Part shown: positions 42,178 through 51,980 of the stretch, piece after piece
Layout: every line of letters starts with the position of its first letter
Numbering within the stretch: the first letter of the stretch is position 1
Assembly: GCF_044142105.1 (NCBI RefSeq)
Contig: NZ_JBGTYM010000003.1
Span: 248,001-312,000 of the forward strand
Reading direction: 5' to 3'
Source: Pseudogemmobacter sp044142105
GTDB lineage: Bacteria > Pseudomonadota > Alphaproteobacteria > Rhodobacterales > Rhodobacteraceae
DNA length: 64,000 bases
The notes under the pieces: model-generated
What the model was told of the DNA's origin: nothing
Seen by the model: only the letters and a program-made list of their open reading frames with translations
Database searches by the model: none
Translations under genes and position numbers: made by a program

Positions 42178-44394
42178 ATGGACGGAAACACCCCCGCCGG
42201 GCGCTGCCCGGTGATCCACGGCGCTATGCCGCACGCGACCCTTGGGGGGCGCGGCAACAAGGACTGGTGGCCGAACCAGTTGAACCTGTCGATTCTGCAT
42301 CAGCATGCGCCGAAGTCAGACCCGATGGGCGCGGATTTTGACTATCGCGCCGAGTTTCAGAAGCTGGATTATGCCGGGCTGAAGAAAGACCTCGCAGCGC
42401 TGATGACCGACAGCCAGGACTGGTGGCCGGCGGATTGGGGCCACTATGGCGGGCTGATGGTCCGCATGGCCTGGCACGCGGCAGGCACCTATCGGACCGC
42501 AGACGGGCGTGGCGGCGGCTCGACCGGCAACCAGCGCTTTGCGCCGCTGAACTCCTGGCCGGACAATGGCAATCTTGACAAGGCGCGGCGCCTCTTGTGG
42601 CCGATCAAGCAGAAATACGGCAACCGGATTTCCTGGGCCGATCTGATGCTGCTCGCCGGCAATGTCGCCATGGAGACGATGGGCTTCAAGACCTTCGGTT
42701 TCGCTGGGGGGCGCGCCGATATCTGGGCACCGGAGGAGGATATCTATTGGGGTCCGGAGGGCGAATGGCTCGCCACTTCCGACAAGCCGTCCAGCCGCTA
42801 TTCGGGAGAGCGTGATCTGGCGAACCCTCTTGCGGCGGTGCAGATGGGGCTGATTTACGTGAACCCGCAGGGGCCGGATGGCAACCCCGATCCGGTCGCC
42901 TCGGGCCGCGATGTGCGTGACACCTTCGCCCGGATGGCGATGAATGATGAGGAAACCGTGGCGCTGGTCGCGGGCGGCCACACCTTTGGCAAGGCGCATG
43001 GCGCGGGCGATCCAACGCTGGTGGGCGCCGAACCCGAAGGCGGCGCCATCGAGGCGCAGGGCTTTGGCTGGCTGAACAGGCATGGCTCGGGCAAGGGCGT
43101 CCATACCACCACCTCGGGCTTTGAGGGCGCCTGGAAGCCGAACCCGACCACCTGGGACAACGGCTATTTCGACATGCTGTTCGGCTATGAATGGGAGCAG
43201 GTGAAAAGCCCCGCCGGCGCGATCCAGTGGCGCGCGAAGGACTGCCGTCCGGAACATATGATCCCCGACGCGCATGACCCTGCGGTGAAACACGCGCCCT
43301 TCATGACGACGGCGGATCTCTCGCTGCGCTTCGACCCGATCTATGAGCCGATTTCGCGCCGCTTCCACCAGAATCCGGGCCAGTTCGCCGATGCTTTCGC
43401 CCGCGCGTGGTTCAAGCTGCTGCACCGCGATCTGGGGCCGAAGACGCTGTATCTCGGCCCGGAAGCGCCCGCAGAAGAGCTGATCTGGCAAGACCCGATC
43501 CCGGCGCGCGACCATGCGCTGATCGACGCAGCGGATATCGCAGGGCTGAAAGGCGAAATCCTTGCGGCTGGCCTATCCACGGCAGAACTGGTGGCAACCG
43601 CTTGGGCCTCGGCCTCGACGTTCCGCGGGTCTGACAAACGCGGCGGGGCCAATGGCGCCCGGATCCGCCTTGCGCCACAAAAGGACTGGGCAGTCAACCA
43701 GCCCGCGCAACTGGCAAAGGTGCTCGCCGCGCTCGAGGCCATTCAGGCCGATTTCAACGCCGACCAGACCGGGGGCAAGCGCGTCTCGCTGGCCGATCTG
43801 ATCGTGCTGGCCGGCGGCACAGGGATTGAGGCCGCAGCTCTTGCCGCGGGACGGCCGGTTTCGGTGCCCTTCACACCCGGGCGGATGGACGCCACGGCGG
43901 AACAGACCGACGCCGCCAGCTTTGACCCGCTGGAGCCGGAGGCGGACGGGTTCCGCAACTATTCGAACGGCCGGTATCGCACCGCGCCGGAAGAAATGCT
44001 GGTGGACCGGGCGCAGCTTCTGACGCTCAGCGCGCCGGAAATGACGGTGCTTGTGGGCGGGTTGCGTGTGCTGGGCGTTAATCACGGGGACAGCTCCCAT
44101 GGCGTGCTGACCGACCGCAAGGGGCGGCTTACGAATGACTTCTTCGTCAATCTTCTGGACATGGGCACCGAATGGCGTTCGGCGAATGAAGATCAGACCC
44201 TATTCGAAGGCCGCGACCGCAAGACCGGTGCGCTGCGCTGGACCGGCACGCGGACCGATCTGGTCTTTGGATCGAACTCGCAGTTGCGGGCGCTGGCCGA
44301 GGTCTATGCCCAGGCTGACAACGGGGCGAAATTCGTTGCTGATTTCGTCCGTGCGTGGGTCAAGGTGATGGAACTGGATCTGTTCGGCGTGTGA
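42178..44394 (+). CDS. katG: Catalase-peroxidase
   Basis: 738 residues, the usual length, with both the haem-bearing N-terminal and the degenerate C-terminal peroxidase domains. The active-site motif VRMAWHAAGTYR is near residues 95-106, the Tyr of the Met-Tyr-Trp adduct lies in IYVNPQGPDG, and the proximal-His region GGHTFGKAHGAG is near 265. It removes hydrogen peroxide, including leakage from the nearby monooxygenase. GGGAGG precedes the start, and oxyR is divergent. Confidence 0.95.
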   Translation: MDGNTPAGRCPVIHGAMPHATLGGRGNKDWWPNQLNLSILHQHAPKSDPMGADFDYRAEFQKLDYAGLKKDLAALMTDSQDWWPADWGHYGGLMVRMAWHAAGTYRTADGRGGGSTGNQRFAPLNSWPDNGNLDKARRLLWPIKQKYGNRISWADLMLLAGNVAMETMGFKTFGFAGGRADIWAPEEDIYWGPEGEWLATSDKPSSRYSGERDLANPLAAVQMGLIYVNPQGPDGNPDPVASGRDVRDTFARMAMNDEETVALVAGGHTFGKAHGAGDPTLVGAEPEGGAIEAQGFGWLNRHGSGKGVHTTTSGFEGAWKPNPTTWDNGYFDMLFGYEWEQVKSPAGAIQWRAKDCRPEHMIPDAHDPAVKHAPFMTTADLSLRFDPIYEPISRRFHQNPGQFADAFARAWFKLLHRDLGPKTLYLGPEAPAEELIWQDPIPARDHALIDAADIAGLKGEILAAGLSTAELVATAWASASTFRGSDKRGGANGARIRLAPQKDWAVNQPAQLAKVLAALEAIQADFNADQTGGKRVSLADLIVLAGGTGIEAAALAAGRPVSVPFTPGRMDATAEQTDAASFDPLEPEADGFRNYSNGRYRTAPEEMLVDRAQLLTLSAPEMTVLVGGLRVLGVNHGDSSHGVLTDRKGRLTNDFFVNLLDMGTEWRSANEDQTLFEGRDRKTGALRWTGTRTDLVFGSNSQLRALAEVYAQADNGAKFVADFVRAWVKVMELDLFGV

Positions 44395-44419
44395 CGCCCG
44401 GACCCGAATGCGCGACGGG

Positions 44420-44510
44420 GCCAACCCGCCGCGCATCGACCAGACCCGTGTCTTGATGATGCGTTGGTCCTGTTCGACGATGGTGTTCAGATACCTGATC
44501 CGCGCATGTC
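44420..44510 (-). mobile_element. IS6-family transposase scrap (second copy)
   Basis: The minus strand encodes IRYLNTIVEQDQRIIKTRV, the same conserved IS6 block seen at 13750-13818 but in opposite orientation. The rest of the transposase and the terminal repeats are missing. Confidence 0.65.
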
Positions 44511-44615
44511 GTCGAGATCTGCAGGTGGTCAGGCCAAAATTGCGCAGATCTCCCATCGTGTCGATCTGCGCATCCGAGGTCGAACTATTGCACAGCTCAT
44601 TCAGGCGTTCGCCTA

Positions 44616-44993
44616 ACCGATCTGGCCTTGCAGGCGCTCCTCGCGGCCGTCTGGCGGCGCAAGTCCAAGATCAGGGCAATCATCCATTCCGACCAGGAAT
44701 CGCGGTTCACCAGGCGCGTGTGGCAGTTGTTCCCGGCCCAGCAAAGTCTCGAGGCCAGCATGTGCCGCTGTGGGTACCGTCATGAACATGCCGTCGCGGA
44801 AAGCTCTTTCCAGATCCTCAAGCGAGAGCGCATCCACCGACGAACATACCTGAGCGGGGAAACCACAAGATCGGACGTGTTTGACTACATAGAGATGTTC
44901 TCCACCCCAAGGCGCAAGCACATGAACATCAACATGCTGTCGTCTGATGACTTCAAAATCAGGCAGGAGAAACTGAACGAGGCAAGTGTCTAG
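44616..44993 (+). pseudogene. Truncated IS3-family transposase (C-terminal part)
   Basis: About 125 residues (from LALQALLAAVWRRKSKIR to EASV) match the catalytic end of IS3-group (IS2/IS150-like) transposases: IIHSDQESRFT carries the second acidic residue and AVAESSFQILKRERIHRRTY the third. The first acidic residue and the N-terminal half are absent, so it is inactive. It sits in 44395-45079, which otherwise holds no gene I can support. Confidence 0.8.
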
Positions 44994-45079
44994 GAAACTA
45001 GGGGCACCTCAGTTGACCCACTGAGGCAAGGCTGACACTGTTTGAGGCAATCTGAGTCTTCGCCACCTTTCGACATTCG

Positions 45080-46186
45080 ATGGGGCCGCCGATGCCGACA
45101 CCATGTTTGACTTCCAGCTTGCCTGAGAGAGACGGGCCCGACGCTGCAACGCGGGCACGGATGGAGTTTTCCAACGACATGCTCTTCGACCGGGCCATGG
45201 CCGAAGCCTTCTATGGGTCCGCACCAGAGCGTGCCGGGCGCTTTTATGACGACGACCGCGGGCTGGTTGTGCGCTCGGACATCGATGGAAACCCGTTTCA
45301 TCAAGATCTGATACAATTCGATCCTGATGCATTTGCGTTTACCGGCAGCGGCACGCCGCGTCCCCTGCCGCTTGTCGGGCATCACAACCAGACAATCGAG
45401 AGCGGTGACTGGCTGCATTTCTGCCTGCGTCTGGGTGGGCGGGGCCTGGAGAGTATCTCGAACTTCGCCGATATCGATCAGCCCAGCCGGAGCTGCATTG
45501 TCACCCGATACCCTGCCGGTGCGCGGATAGAGCGTATTTCCTCTCCGGTAGATGGCTGGCGTACAGCCTGCCTCTGGCTGCGCCCTGCTGCAGTGTTGCG
45601 ATTCCTTGAAACCACGGTTTCTCGCGTGCCCGAGCACCTCTCGCTTTTGGTCGATCCCGGCCATATCGATACGCCGACGCATTTTTCGCTGCCGCTGGAC
45701 GGGCGGATGGTCTTGGCGGTCAACCAAGTCCTGGACTGTCCCTTCACTGGTGGTACCCGGCGTGCCTTCGTTCGCTCTCGCTATCTTGAGATCCTTGCGC
45801 TGATCTATCAGGCGGCCGTCGAGATGCCCGCCGAGACTGCTGGCCTGAGCGCTTCGCTGACGCCGCGCACCGCCGAAGCCGTTGCCCGCGCCGCCACGCT
45901 TGTGGCTTCACGGCTGGATTGCATGGGCAGCCTTGATGAAATCGCTCGCGAGGTGGGCATTAGCCGGACGCGCTTGACCCATGGTTTCCGCGCGCTCATG
46001 GGAACTTCGGTTGAGGTCTATTGGCAGCAGTGCCGCATGAACCACGCCCGCGATCGCCTCTGCGAGGAGAGAGTGGCAATCAGCGAACTGGCACAGCAGC
46101 TTGGCTATGCCGAGCTGGCCTCGTTCTCTCGTGCGTTTTCTCGAGCCTTCGGGATAAGCCCGTCGCGTATGCGTTCCAAAGGCTGA
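45080..46186 (+). CDS. AraC-family transcriptional regulator
   Basis: About 368 residues if the first ATG is used; ATG 45161 would give about 341, and no clear ribosome site decides. The C-terminal 100 residues hold the AraC double helix-turn-helix (SLDEIAREVGISRTRLTHGFRAL, then ISELAQQLGYAELASFSRAFSRAFGISPSRMR). The N-terminal domain (with GHHNQTIESGDWLHFCLRL) is a ligand sensor of the AraC-like type. It precedes the transporter and alcohol oxidation operon on the same strand and is the likely activator. Confidence 0.85.
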   Translation: MGPPMPTPCLTSSLPERDGPDAATRARMEFSNDMLFDRAMAEAFYGSAPERAGRFYDDDRGLVVRSDIDGNPFHQDLIQFDPDAFAFTGSGTPRPLPLVGHHNQTIESGDWLHFCLRLGGRGLESISNFADIDQPSRSCIVTRYPAGARIERISSPVDGWRTACLWLRPAAVLRFLETTVSRVPEHLSLLVDPGHIDTPTHFSLPLDGRMVLAVNQVLDCPFTGGTRRAFVRSRYLEILALIYQAAVEMPAETAGLSASLTPRTAEAVARAATLVASRLDCMGSLDEIAREVGISRTRLTHGFRALMGTSVEVYWQQCRMNHARDRLCEERVAISELAQQLGYAELASFSRAFSRAFGISPSRMRSKG

Positions 46187-46288
46187 GCCCGAGCACGCCG
46201 CCCAGCCGGGAGGTGTCGGACGGCTCACTGTACCCGACAAGCCAAATCCGACCGAGTGGCCTGTGATCCTGTCCGTTGTGACAAGGAA

Positions 46289-46306
46289 TTTGTCCGCGCG
46301 GACAAA
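46289..46306. promoter_or_regulatory. Perfect 18-bp palindrome upstream of the Dpp-like operon
   Basis: TTTGTCCGCGCGGACAAA is self-complementary, and the flanking CCTGTCCGTTGTGACAAGG (46268-46286) contains related TGTCC/GACAAGG half-sites. It lies about 150 bases before the binding-protein start and is a good candidate operator; the AraC gene just upstream or an unseen repressor could bind. Confidence 0.5.
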
Positions 46307-46457
46307 GGCTTTCGTTAAGAATTTACATAGCATGCACCGGTGTTCGTCCTTTGGGGTCGCTTCTCGTCCAGACGCGGTCTCGCGGCATCGGATCAAGAAT
46401 GCGAAGACGCGGTGTGGCGCCTTCGTCAATAAGTCCAACAGGAAAGAGGTTAAGCCA

Positions 46458-48008
46458 ATGACAACTCGCAGACAGATCCTGGCAGGCGCAGGCGCAGCCT
46501 TGGCACTCGGGGCGATGGGGTTGCCCCGGGCCGTCAAGGCCCAAGGCAAAAAGACCGTCGTGCTGGCCTCTATGGGTCCACTGACCGGCAACTTTGACCC
46601 GACGTCGCATACCACGCTGGGCCAAGGCAACTTCGATAAGCTTATCTTCAGCCATCTGACCCGCGCGCCGATGGAGGAAGGCAAGACCGATGTTCTTGAA
46701 CCGGATCTGGCGACCAGCTGGCAGATCATCGACGAGCATACTCTGGAGTTTAAGCTGCGCGACGGCGTGAAATTCCATGACGGGCAGGATTTTACGGCCG
46801 AGGATGTGAAGGCCACCTACGAATACGCATCACAGCCGGATCGCCCTGCTTCGTCCTTCTACCCGGGGCAGGTCGAGGTTGAGGTCGTCGATCCGCTGAC
46901 GGTCCGCATCAAGACCGAGAAATACGGCTATCCGGCGTCGACCTTCTGGTTCGTGTCGAGCTATCTGCCGATCCTCTGCGCGGCCGACATTGCCGACCCG
47001 GCCAAATTGCAGTCGCGCCCGAACGGCACGAACGGCTTCAAATACGTGATGACAGAAGGCGACCGCAGCACGCTGGAAGCCTTCGACGGCTACCATGGCG
47101 GCCGGCCGAAGATCGACGAGATCGTCTATGCCTATGTGCCCGACGCAAATACCCGCGTCTTGGGCCTGATGAACGGCGAGTACCAGATCGCGGAGCGGCT
47201 TGAGCCCGAGCAGTATCAATCCTTGCTGTCGAATGACACGGTGGCCGTGCGAAAGGGTATGTCGACCGAGAACAAGTATCTTCACTTTCGCTGCAACAAG
47301 GCGCCCTTCGACGATCAGCGTATCCGTATGGCGGCCTGCCATGCCATCGACCGCGACCAGATCTTGGAGCTGATGGGCGATGCTGGCGTGGCCTCGAACT
47401 GCTTCGTCTCGCCGATGAAGTTCGGCTATACTGACGTTCCGAATTATCCGAGCTACGACCCTGCCGAATCCGCGCGCCTCTTGGAAGAGGCTGGCTACCC
47501 CGGCGGGCAAGGGCTGCCGCAGCTGGAGTACATCACCTCTATCGGCTTCTACCCAAAGACCAAGGAATACGGTGAGCTGATTGCAGCGATGCTGATGGAG
47601 GTTGGCTTTGATGTCCAACTGACCGTTCTGGAGCCCGCGGCATGGGAACAGGCAATCTATCGCGGTGCCGATGGTCAGGGCCCGGGCCATATGTGCGATG
47701 TGGGCTGGATGACTGGCTCGCCCGAGCCCGATCTGGTGCTGCGCCCGAACTGGCATTCCTCGGCCGCGCTTATCAATGGTGTCAACGATCCAGAGATCGA
47801 TGCTGCGCTGGACAAGGAGCGGGCAACGCTGGACCCAGTGGAGCGGATGAAGGTGCTGGCAGAGGAGACTTTCCCGCTTCTCGCCGCCAAGGTGCCCAGC
47901 TTCTCGCTCTTCTCGGCGGTGGTCTTCCATGGTGCTGCGAAAAACCTGGAAGGCGCCTACTATTTCCCAAATGGGCCGATCGATTTGACCAAGGCCGATC
48001 TGGTTTGA
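46458..48008 (+). CDS. ABC transporter substrate-binding protein (peptide/nickel, DppA type)
   Basis: 516-residue family 5 binding protein. It has a Tat-like signal (TTRRQILAGAGAALALGAMG, cut near AVKAQ). The mature start (LTGNFDPTSHTTLGQGNFDKLIF) and FKLRDGVKFHDGQDFTAEDVKATYEY near residue 110 are typical. The ATG at 46458 is chosen over the upstream frame start at 46263 because it gives the signal peptide. It is the first gene of a transporter operon that ends with GMC and aldehyde dehydrogenases, so the ligand may be an alcohol-bearing compound rather than a peptide. Confidence 0.88.
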   Translation: MTTRRQILAGAGAALALGAMGLPRAVKAQGKKTVVLASMGPLTGNFDPTSHTTLGQGNFDKLIFSHLTRAPMEEGKTDVLEPDLATSWQIIDEHTLEFKLRDGVKFHDGQDFTAEDVKATYEYASQPDRPASSFYPGQVEVEVVDPLTVRIKTEKYGYPASTFWFVSSYLPILCAADIADPAKLQSRPNGTNGFKYVMTEGDRSTLEAFDGYHGGRPKIDEIVYAYVPDANTRVLGLMNGEYQIAERLEPEQYQSLLSNDTVAVRKGMSTENKYLHFRCNKAPFDDQRIRMAACHAIDRDQILELMGDAGVASNCFVSPMKFGYTDVPNYPSYDPAESARLLEEAGYPGGQGLPQLEYITSIGFYPKTKEYGELIAAMLMEVGFDVQLTVLEPAAWEQAIYRGADGQGPGHMCDVGWMTGSPEPDLVLRPNWHSSAALINGVNDPEIDAALDKERATLDPVERMKVLAEETFPLLAAKVPSFSLFSAVVFHGAAKNLEGAYYFPNGPIDLTKADLV

Positions 48009-48020
48009 AGCCGCGCATCG

Positions 48021-48052
48021 GGACGCGCGCTTTCCCTGAAATGGGCGCGTCC
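48021..48052 (+). other. Intercistronic hairpin after the binding-protein gene
   Basis: GGACGCGC (48021-48028) pairs with GCGCGTCC (48045-48052) 12 bases after the stop codon. No T-run follows; it likely protects the binding-protein message. Confidence 0.5.
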
Positions 48053-48150
48053 TCACGCCAGAACTCGCTTCGGCCCGCCTGTGTGCGGACCGGTTGCAAA
48101 AGACTTCTTAGCCGGGCTGATTTGCCCGGCGACCCAAAACAGGACAGGTC

Positions 48151-49140
48151 ATGCTATTTGCCCTAGACTTCTTTCTGCGCAGGTTGCTGCAGGGCCTGGT
48201 CATCATCGTGCTTGTGGCGATGCTGATCTTCACGCTGCTTCGCGTGGTGCCAGGCGATCCCGTCCGCATCATGCTGGGCCCGATGGTCACGGCCGAGATG
48301 GCCGAGGAGACAGCGCAGAGCATGGGTCTGCGCGATCCGATTCCGGTGCAGTTCATCCGCTACGCCGGTCAGATCTTAAGCGGTGACTTCGGCCGTTCAT
48401 TCGTGCGCAGTGCGCAAGGGGGCAGTACCGGCGGTTCGCGCGGAGGGGACACTTTCGATGCCGCCAATCGCGCCCCGGTGATGGGACTCATAGCGACCGC
48501 CTTGCCCTACAGCCTTCTCTTGGCTGGGCTCGCCCTGGGCATTTCTCTGGCGATCTCGCTTCCGATCGGCATAGCGGCCGGGCTAAGCGCCGGGCGTTGG
48601 CCCGACCGGCTGGCGCTATATCTCAGTTCGATCTTCGTTTCGCTGCCGAATATCTGGCTGGCCCTGGTTCTGATCTTCCTGGTCTCGGTTAAGGGGGGGC
48701 TTCTGCCGGCGATCGGATATCAGAATTGGACCTACGCCATTCTGCCCGCGCTCGTTCTGGCAATTGAGCTGTCACCCGTGTTCATTCGGTCCGCTTCGGT
48801 CGCTGTTTCCAGCAACATGATGGAGTCATATGTGTCGTCAGGCATGATCCGCGGTCTGTCGCGAACCAGGATGGTCGTGGCACACGTCCTCCGCAACTCC
48901 ATGATACCGCTGCTGAATGTCGTCGGCATCCAGGCCATCGGCCTGCTGCTCGGCAGCCTCTTCGTCATCGAATATGCCTTCAACTACCCTGGCGTTGGGC
49001 TGCTGATGATCAATGCCGTGTTCCAGCGCGATTTTCCCGTGATCCAAGCCATCGCCATACTCGCCTGCATGGTTCTGGTGCTGGTCAACATCCTCGTGGA
49101 CTTCGCTGCCACCACGATTGACAGAAGGCTGCAATACTGA
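48151..49140 (+). CDS. ABC transporter permease (DppB type)
   Basis: 329-residue membrane protein. It starts with the family pattern FFLRRLLQGLVIIVLVAMLIFTLLRVVPGDP, then has long membrane helices and the coupling region SSGMIRGLSRTRMVVAHVLRNSMIPLL near residues 230-255. Its stop overlaps the start of the next permease by one base, so they are coupled. Confidence 0.9.
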   Translation: MLFALDFFLRRLLQGLVIIVLVAMLIFTLLRVVPGDPVRIMLGPMVTAEMAEETAQSMGLRDPIPVQFIRYAGQILSGDFGRSFVRSAQGGSTGGSRGGDTFDAANRAPVMGLIATALPYSLLLAGLALGISLAISLPIGIAAGLSAGRWPDRLALYLSSIFVSLPNIWLALVLIFLVSVKGGLLPAIGYQNWTYAILPALVLAIELSPVFIRSASVAVSSNMMESYVSSGMIRGLSRTRMVVAHVLRNSMIPLLNVVGIQAIGLLLGSLFVIEYAFNYPGVGLLMINAVFQRDFPVIQAIAILACMVLVLVNILVDFAATTIDRRLQY

Positions 49141-50060
49141 TGACGGCCGAACTTGCCTCCACCACCTCTGACGCTCAGCACAAGCTCCGCAGTCAGCGTT
49201 CGCTTTCAGCGACCATGTTCATAACGGCCTGGAAGACAACCGAGTTCCGCATAGGCTTTATCGTCTTCTTTGGGCTTATTCTGCTTTCCATCCTGGGGCC
49301 GACGTTGCTCGGCGTCTCGCCGACCAAGTTCAGCGTTGCGGATAAGTTCCTGCCTCCCATCGGTTTTGAGGGGGGAAGCTGGGCGCATGTGCTTGGAACT
49401 GACCAATTGGGTCGTGATCTCTTTGCCCGTTCGCTGATCGGTCTGCGCAACGCGCTGATGATCGGGCTGATCTCGGTTGTCGGAATGTTCCTGTTGGGCT
49501 CAGCCATCGGCATGATTGCCGGTTATGTCGGCGGCTGGGTGGGTTTGATTCTGATGCGAATTACCGACGCACAGATGGCCATCCCGGTCATCATCCTGGC
49601 GATCACCATCCTTGGCGTATCGCGACCGACGCCTTTTACCATCGTCTGTGTGCTCATCCTCGCCGGCTGGCCCGCCTATGCCCGAACGGCGCGCAGCGTG
49701 ATGTTGTCCGAACGACGCAAAGAGTACGTGCGCGCGGCCAAGATCCTTGGCGCATCAGATTTGCGTATCCTGATGGTGCATATAGCGCCGAACATTCTGC
49801 CGCCCATTGCCTTTGTCGCGGTTCTGGATGTGGCGCGGATGATGATTATCGAGGCCATCCTCGGCTTCATCGGCATCGGCATCCAGCCCCCCACCCCCAC
49901 GTTCGGCACCATCATTGCCGATGGCACGAAATATCTGATGAATGCCTGGTGGATCACCACCGTCCCCGGATTGCTGCTGGCGATTTCACTGTGCGGAATC
50001 AACCTGATGGGTGGCGCGCTGGAGCGGGCCCGCAACAAACTTCTGCAGGGGGTGTCATGA
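49140..50060 (+). CDS. ABC transporter permease (DppC type)
   Basis: 306 residues with the DppC-type extracytoplasmic segment (LGTDQLGRDLFARSLIGLRNALMIG) near residue 85 and the coupling loop EYVRAAKILGASDLRILMVHIAPNILP near residue 195. It forms the translocation pore with the DppB-type protein. The downstream ATPase gene overlaps by four bases (ATGA). Confidence 0.9.
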   Translation: MTAELASTTSDAQHKLRSQRSLSATMFITAWKTTEFRIGFIVFFGLILLSILGPTLLGVSPTKFSVADKFLPPIGFEGGSWAHVLGTDQLGRDLFARSLIGLRNALMIGLISVVGMFLLGSAIGMIAGYVGGWVGLILMRITDAQMAIPVIILAITILGVSRPTPFTIVCVLILAGWPAYARTARSVMLSERRKEYVRAAKILGASDLRILMVHIAPNILPPIAFVAVLDVARMMIIEAILGFIGIGIQPPTPTFGTIIADGTKYLMNAWWITTVPGLLLAISLCGINLMGGALERARNKLLQGVS

Positions 50061-51943
50061 ACGACGCGCAACCCATCCTCAAGGTCCGCGACCTTACCGT
50101 CGAACTGACAACGGCTGCCGGACGGCGCAGGGTGCTGGATGGCATTTCCCTCGACCTCCATGCCGACGAAGTGCTGGGGATCATCGGCGAAAGCGGCTCG
50201 GGCAAGACCGTGCTGTCTCGGGCGATGGTGAACTGGGTCTCACGCCCGCTTGAGATGACGAGTGGAGAGATTTTCTATCACGATGAAGATCTGCGGAAGA
50301 TGCCTGCGGCAAGGCTGCAGGGGCTGCGCGGTCGCAAAATTGCCTACATCGGTGCCGACCCGACCAGCGCCCTTGACCCGACGCTGCCGATAGGACGGCA
50401 GATCGTCGAAAAGCTGAAGGCGGTCGAGCCGGGAATCTCGGAAGGAGACGCCAAGAAGCGGGTCATCGAGACGCTGCAGGCGGTGCGGATCCCGTCAGCC
50501 GCCGAACGATTCAACGAGTTTCCGTTCCAGTTTTCGGGCGGGATGATGCAGCGGGTGATGATCGTCGATGCGCTGGTCACCAGTCCCGACCTTTTGGTCG
50601 CGGACAACATTACTCAACCTTTGGACGTGACGGTGGCGGCGCAGATCCTGCGACTGCTGCGGGACCTTCAAGCCGAGTACCGAACGGCGATCCTGTTTGT
50701 CTCCTCGCTCTTGGGCGTGGTCAACGAGATTGCGGACAACGTGCTGGTTCTGGCCAATGGCAAAGTCGTCGAGCGCCAGTCGATGCAGGGCATACTGCAG
50801 GCGCCCGAACATGCCTATACCCGCCATTTGGTGCGTGACATGCCCCGGATCTGGGAGGTGCCCAGCGACGCACCAGCCGCTCCAGCCCCGGTGATCGTCA
50901 GGGACGACCGTCAGGTCATTCTGTCGGTACGGGATGTCAGCCGCACTTATGCCACCAAGGACCGCAACCGTCTGTTCGGCAAGCAGCAGGTGCAGGCTGT
51001 GCGGGGCGTTTCATTCGATGTCTTCAAGGGTGACAGCCTTGGGATTGTCGGAGAATCCGGCTGTGGCAAGTCTAGCCTTTCGCGCCTGCTGAGCCGGTTG
51101 GAGGCGCCCGACAGCGGCAGCATCCTGTTCAAGGGCAGGGATATTGCCGGCTTGCGGGGGGGCGATCTTCTGAACTTGCGGCGGGGGTTTCAGCTCTTGC
51201 TGCAAGACCCATATAACGCGATCCCGGCGCATCTGACCATTGGTCGGACCATAGCGGAGCCGCTGATCATCCATGGCGGCAAATCCAAGACCGAGATCCT
51301 CGAGAAGGTCAGAGAGACGATGGCCGAGGTCGGCCTTGCGCCGGAGCTGGCTCATAGCTTGCCGGTGGGTCTAAGCGCAGGGCAGCGGCAGCGGGTCAAT
51401 ATTGCGCGCGCGATGGTGCTGGAGCCAGAACTTCTGATCCTTGACGAGACGCTGTCCGCGCTGGACCAGGTAGAACAGGCCAAGCTTCTGGGATTGTTCG
51501 AGAAACTGCAGTCGCGGCACAAAATGACCTACATCTACATCTCGCATGACCTGGGGATGGTTCGCAGGGTGTGCAGTCGCGTTGCGGTCATGTATCTGGG
51601 GCGGGTGGTCGAACTGGCCGGGAACGAAACAACTTTCTTCAATCCCGCTCATCCTTACACGAGAGCCCTTCTCTCGGCGGTGCCCGCGATCGAGCGGCGC
51701 CCCTACGACGCTGCGACCTACCTGCTGGAAGGCGAGCCGCCGAACCCGATCAACATTCCGCCGGGATGCAGCTTTCGTACCCGCTGCCCCTTCGCCTTCG
51801 ATCAGTGTGACAAGATCGATCCGAGCCTTTCCGTAAGAGGCGAGGATGATCTGGCCGCTTGTCATCTGGCCGCAGGCGGCATGCCCCCTCCTGTTCCGCC
51901 GGTCGTATGGCCGACCAACGATCTGGATTCCGTGCCCGCGTGA
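50057..51943 (+). CDS. Fused dual ABC transporter ATP-binding protein (DppD-DppF type)
   Basis: 628 residues with two ATPase cores. The first has Walker A GESGSGKTVL near residue 40 but the signature reads FSGGMMQR and Walker B LLVADNITQPLD, where the catalytic Glu position is Asn. The second has GESGCGKSSL near 340, LSAGQRQRVNIARAM and LLILDETLSALD. The C-terminal oligopeptide zinc-cluster region (GCSFRTRCPFAFDQC) is present. The start at 50057 overlaps the permease stop. One site may be hydrolytically weak. Confidence 0.88.
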   Translation: MNDAQPILKVRDLTVELTTAAGRRRVLDGISLDLHADEVLGIIGESGSGKTVLSRAMVNWVSRPLEMTSGEIFYHDEDLRKMPAARLQGLRGRKIAYIGADPTSALDPTLPIGRQIVEKLKAVEPGISEGDAKKRVIETLQAVRIPSAAERFNEFPFQFSGGMMQRVMIVDALVTSPDLLVADNITQPLDVTVAAQILRLLRDLQAEYRTAILFVSSLLGVVNEIADNVLVLANGKVVERQSMQGILQAPEHAYTRHLVRDMPRIWEVPSDAPAAPAPVIVRDDRQVILSVRDVSRTYATKDRNRLFGKQQVQAVRGVSFDVFKGDSLGIVGESGCGKSSLSRLLSRLEAPDSGSILFKGRDIAGLRGGDLLNLRRGFQLLLQDPYNAIPAHLTIGRTIAEPLIIHGGKSKTEILEKVRETMAEVGLAPELAHSLPVGLSAGQRQRVNIARAMVLEPELLILDETLSALDQVEQAKLLGLFEKLQSRHKMTYIYISHDLGMVRRVCSRVAVMYLGRVVELAGNETTFFNPAHPYTRALLSAVPAIERRPYDAATYLLEGEPPNPINIPPGCSFRTRCPFAFDQCDKIDPSLSVRGEDDLAACHLAAGGMPPPVPPVVWPTNDLDSVPA

Positions 51944-51980
51944 ACGCCGGCATGGACGCTTAGACTGAGGACTTCGTGTT

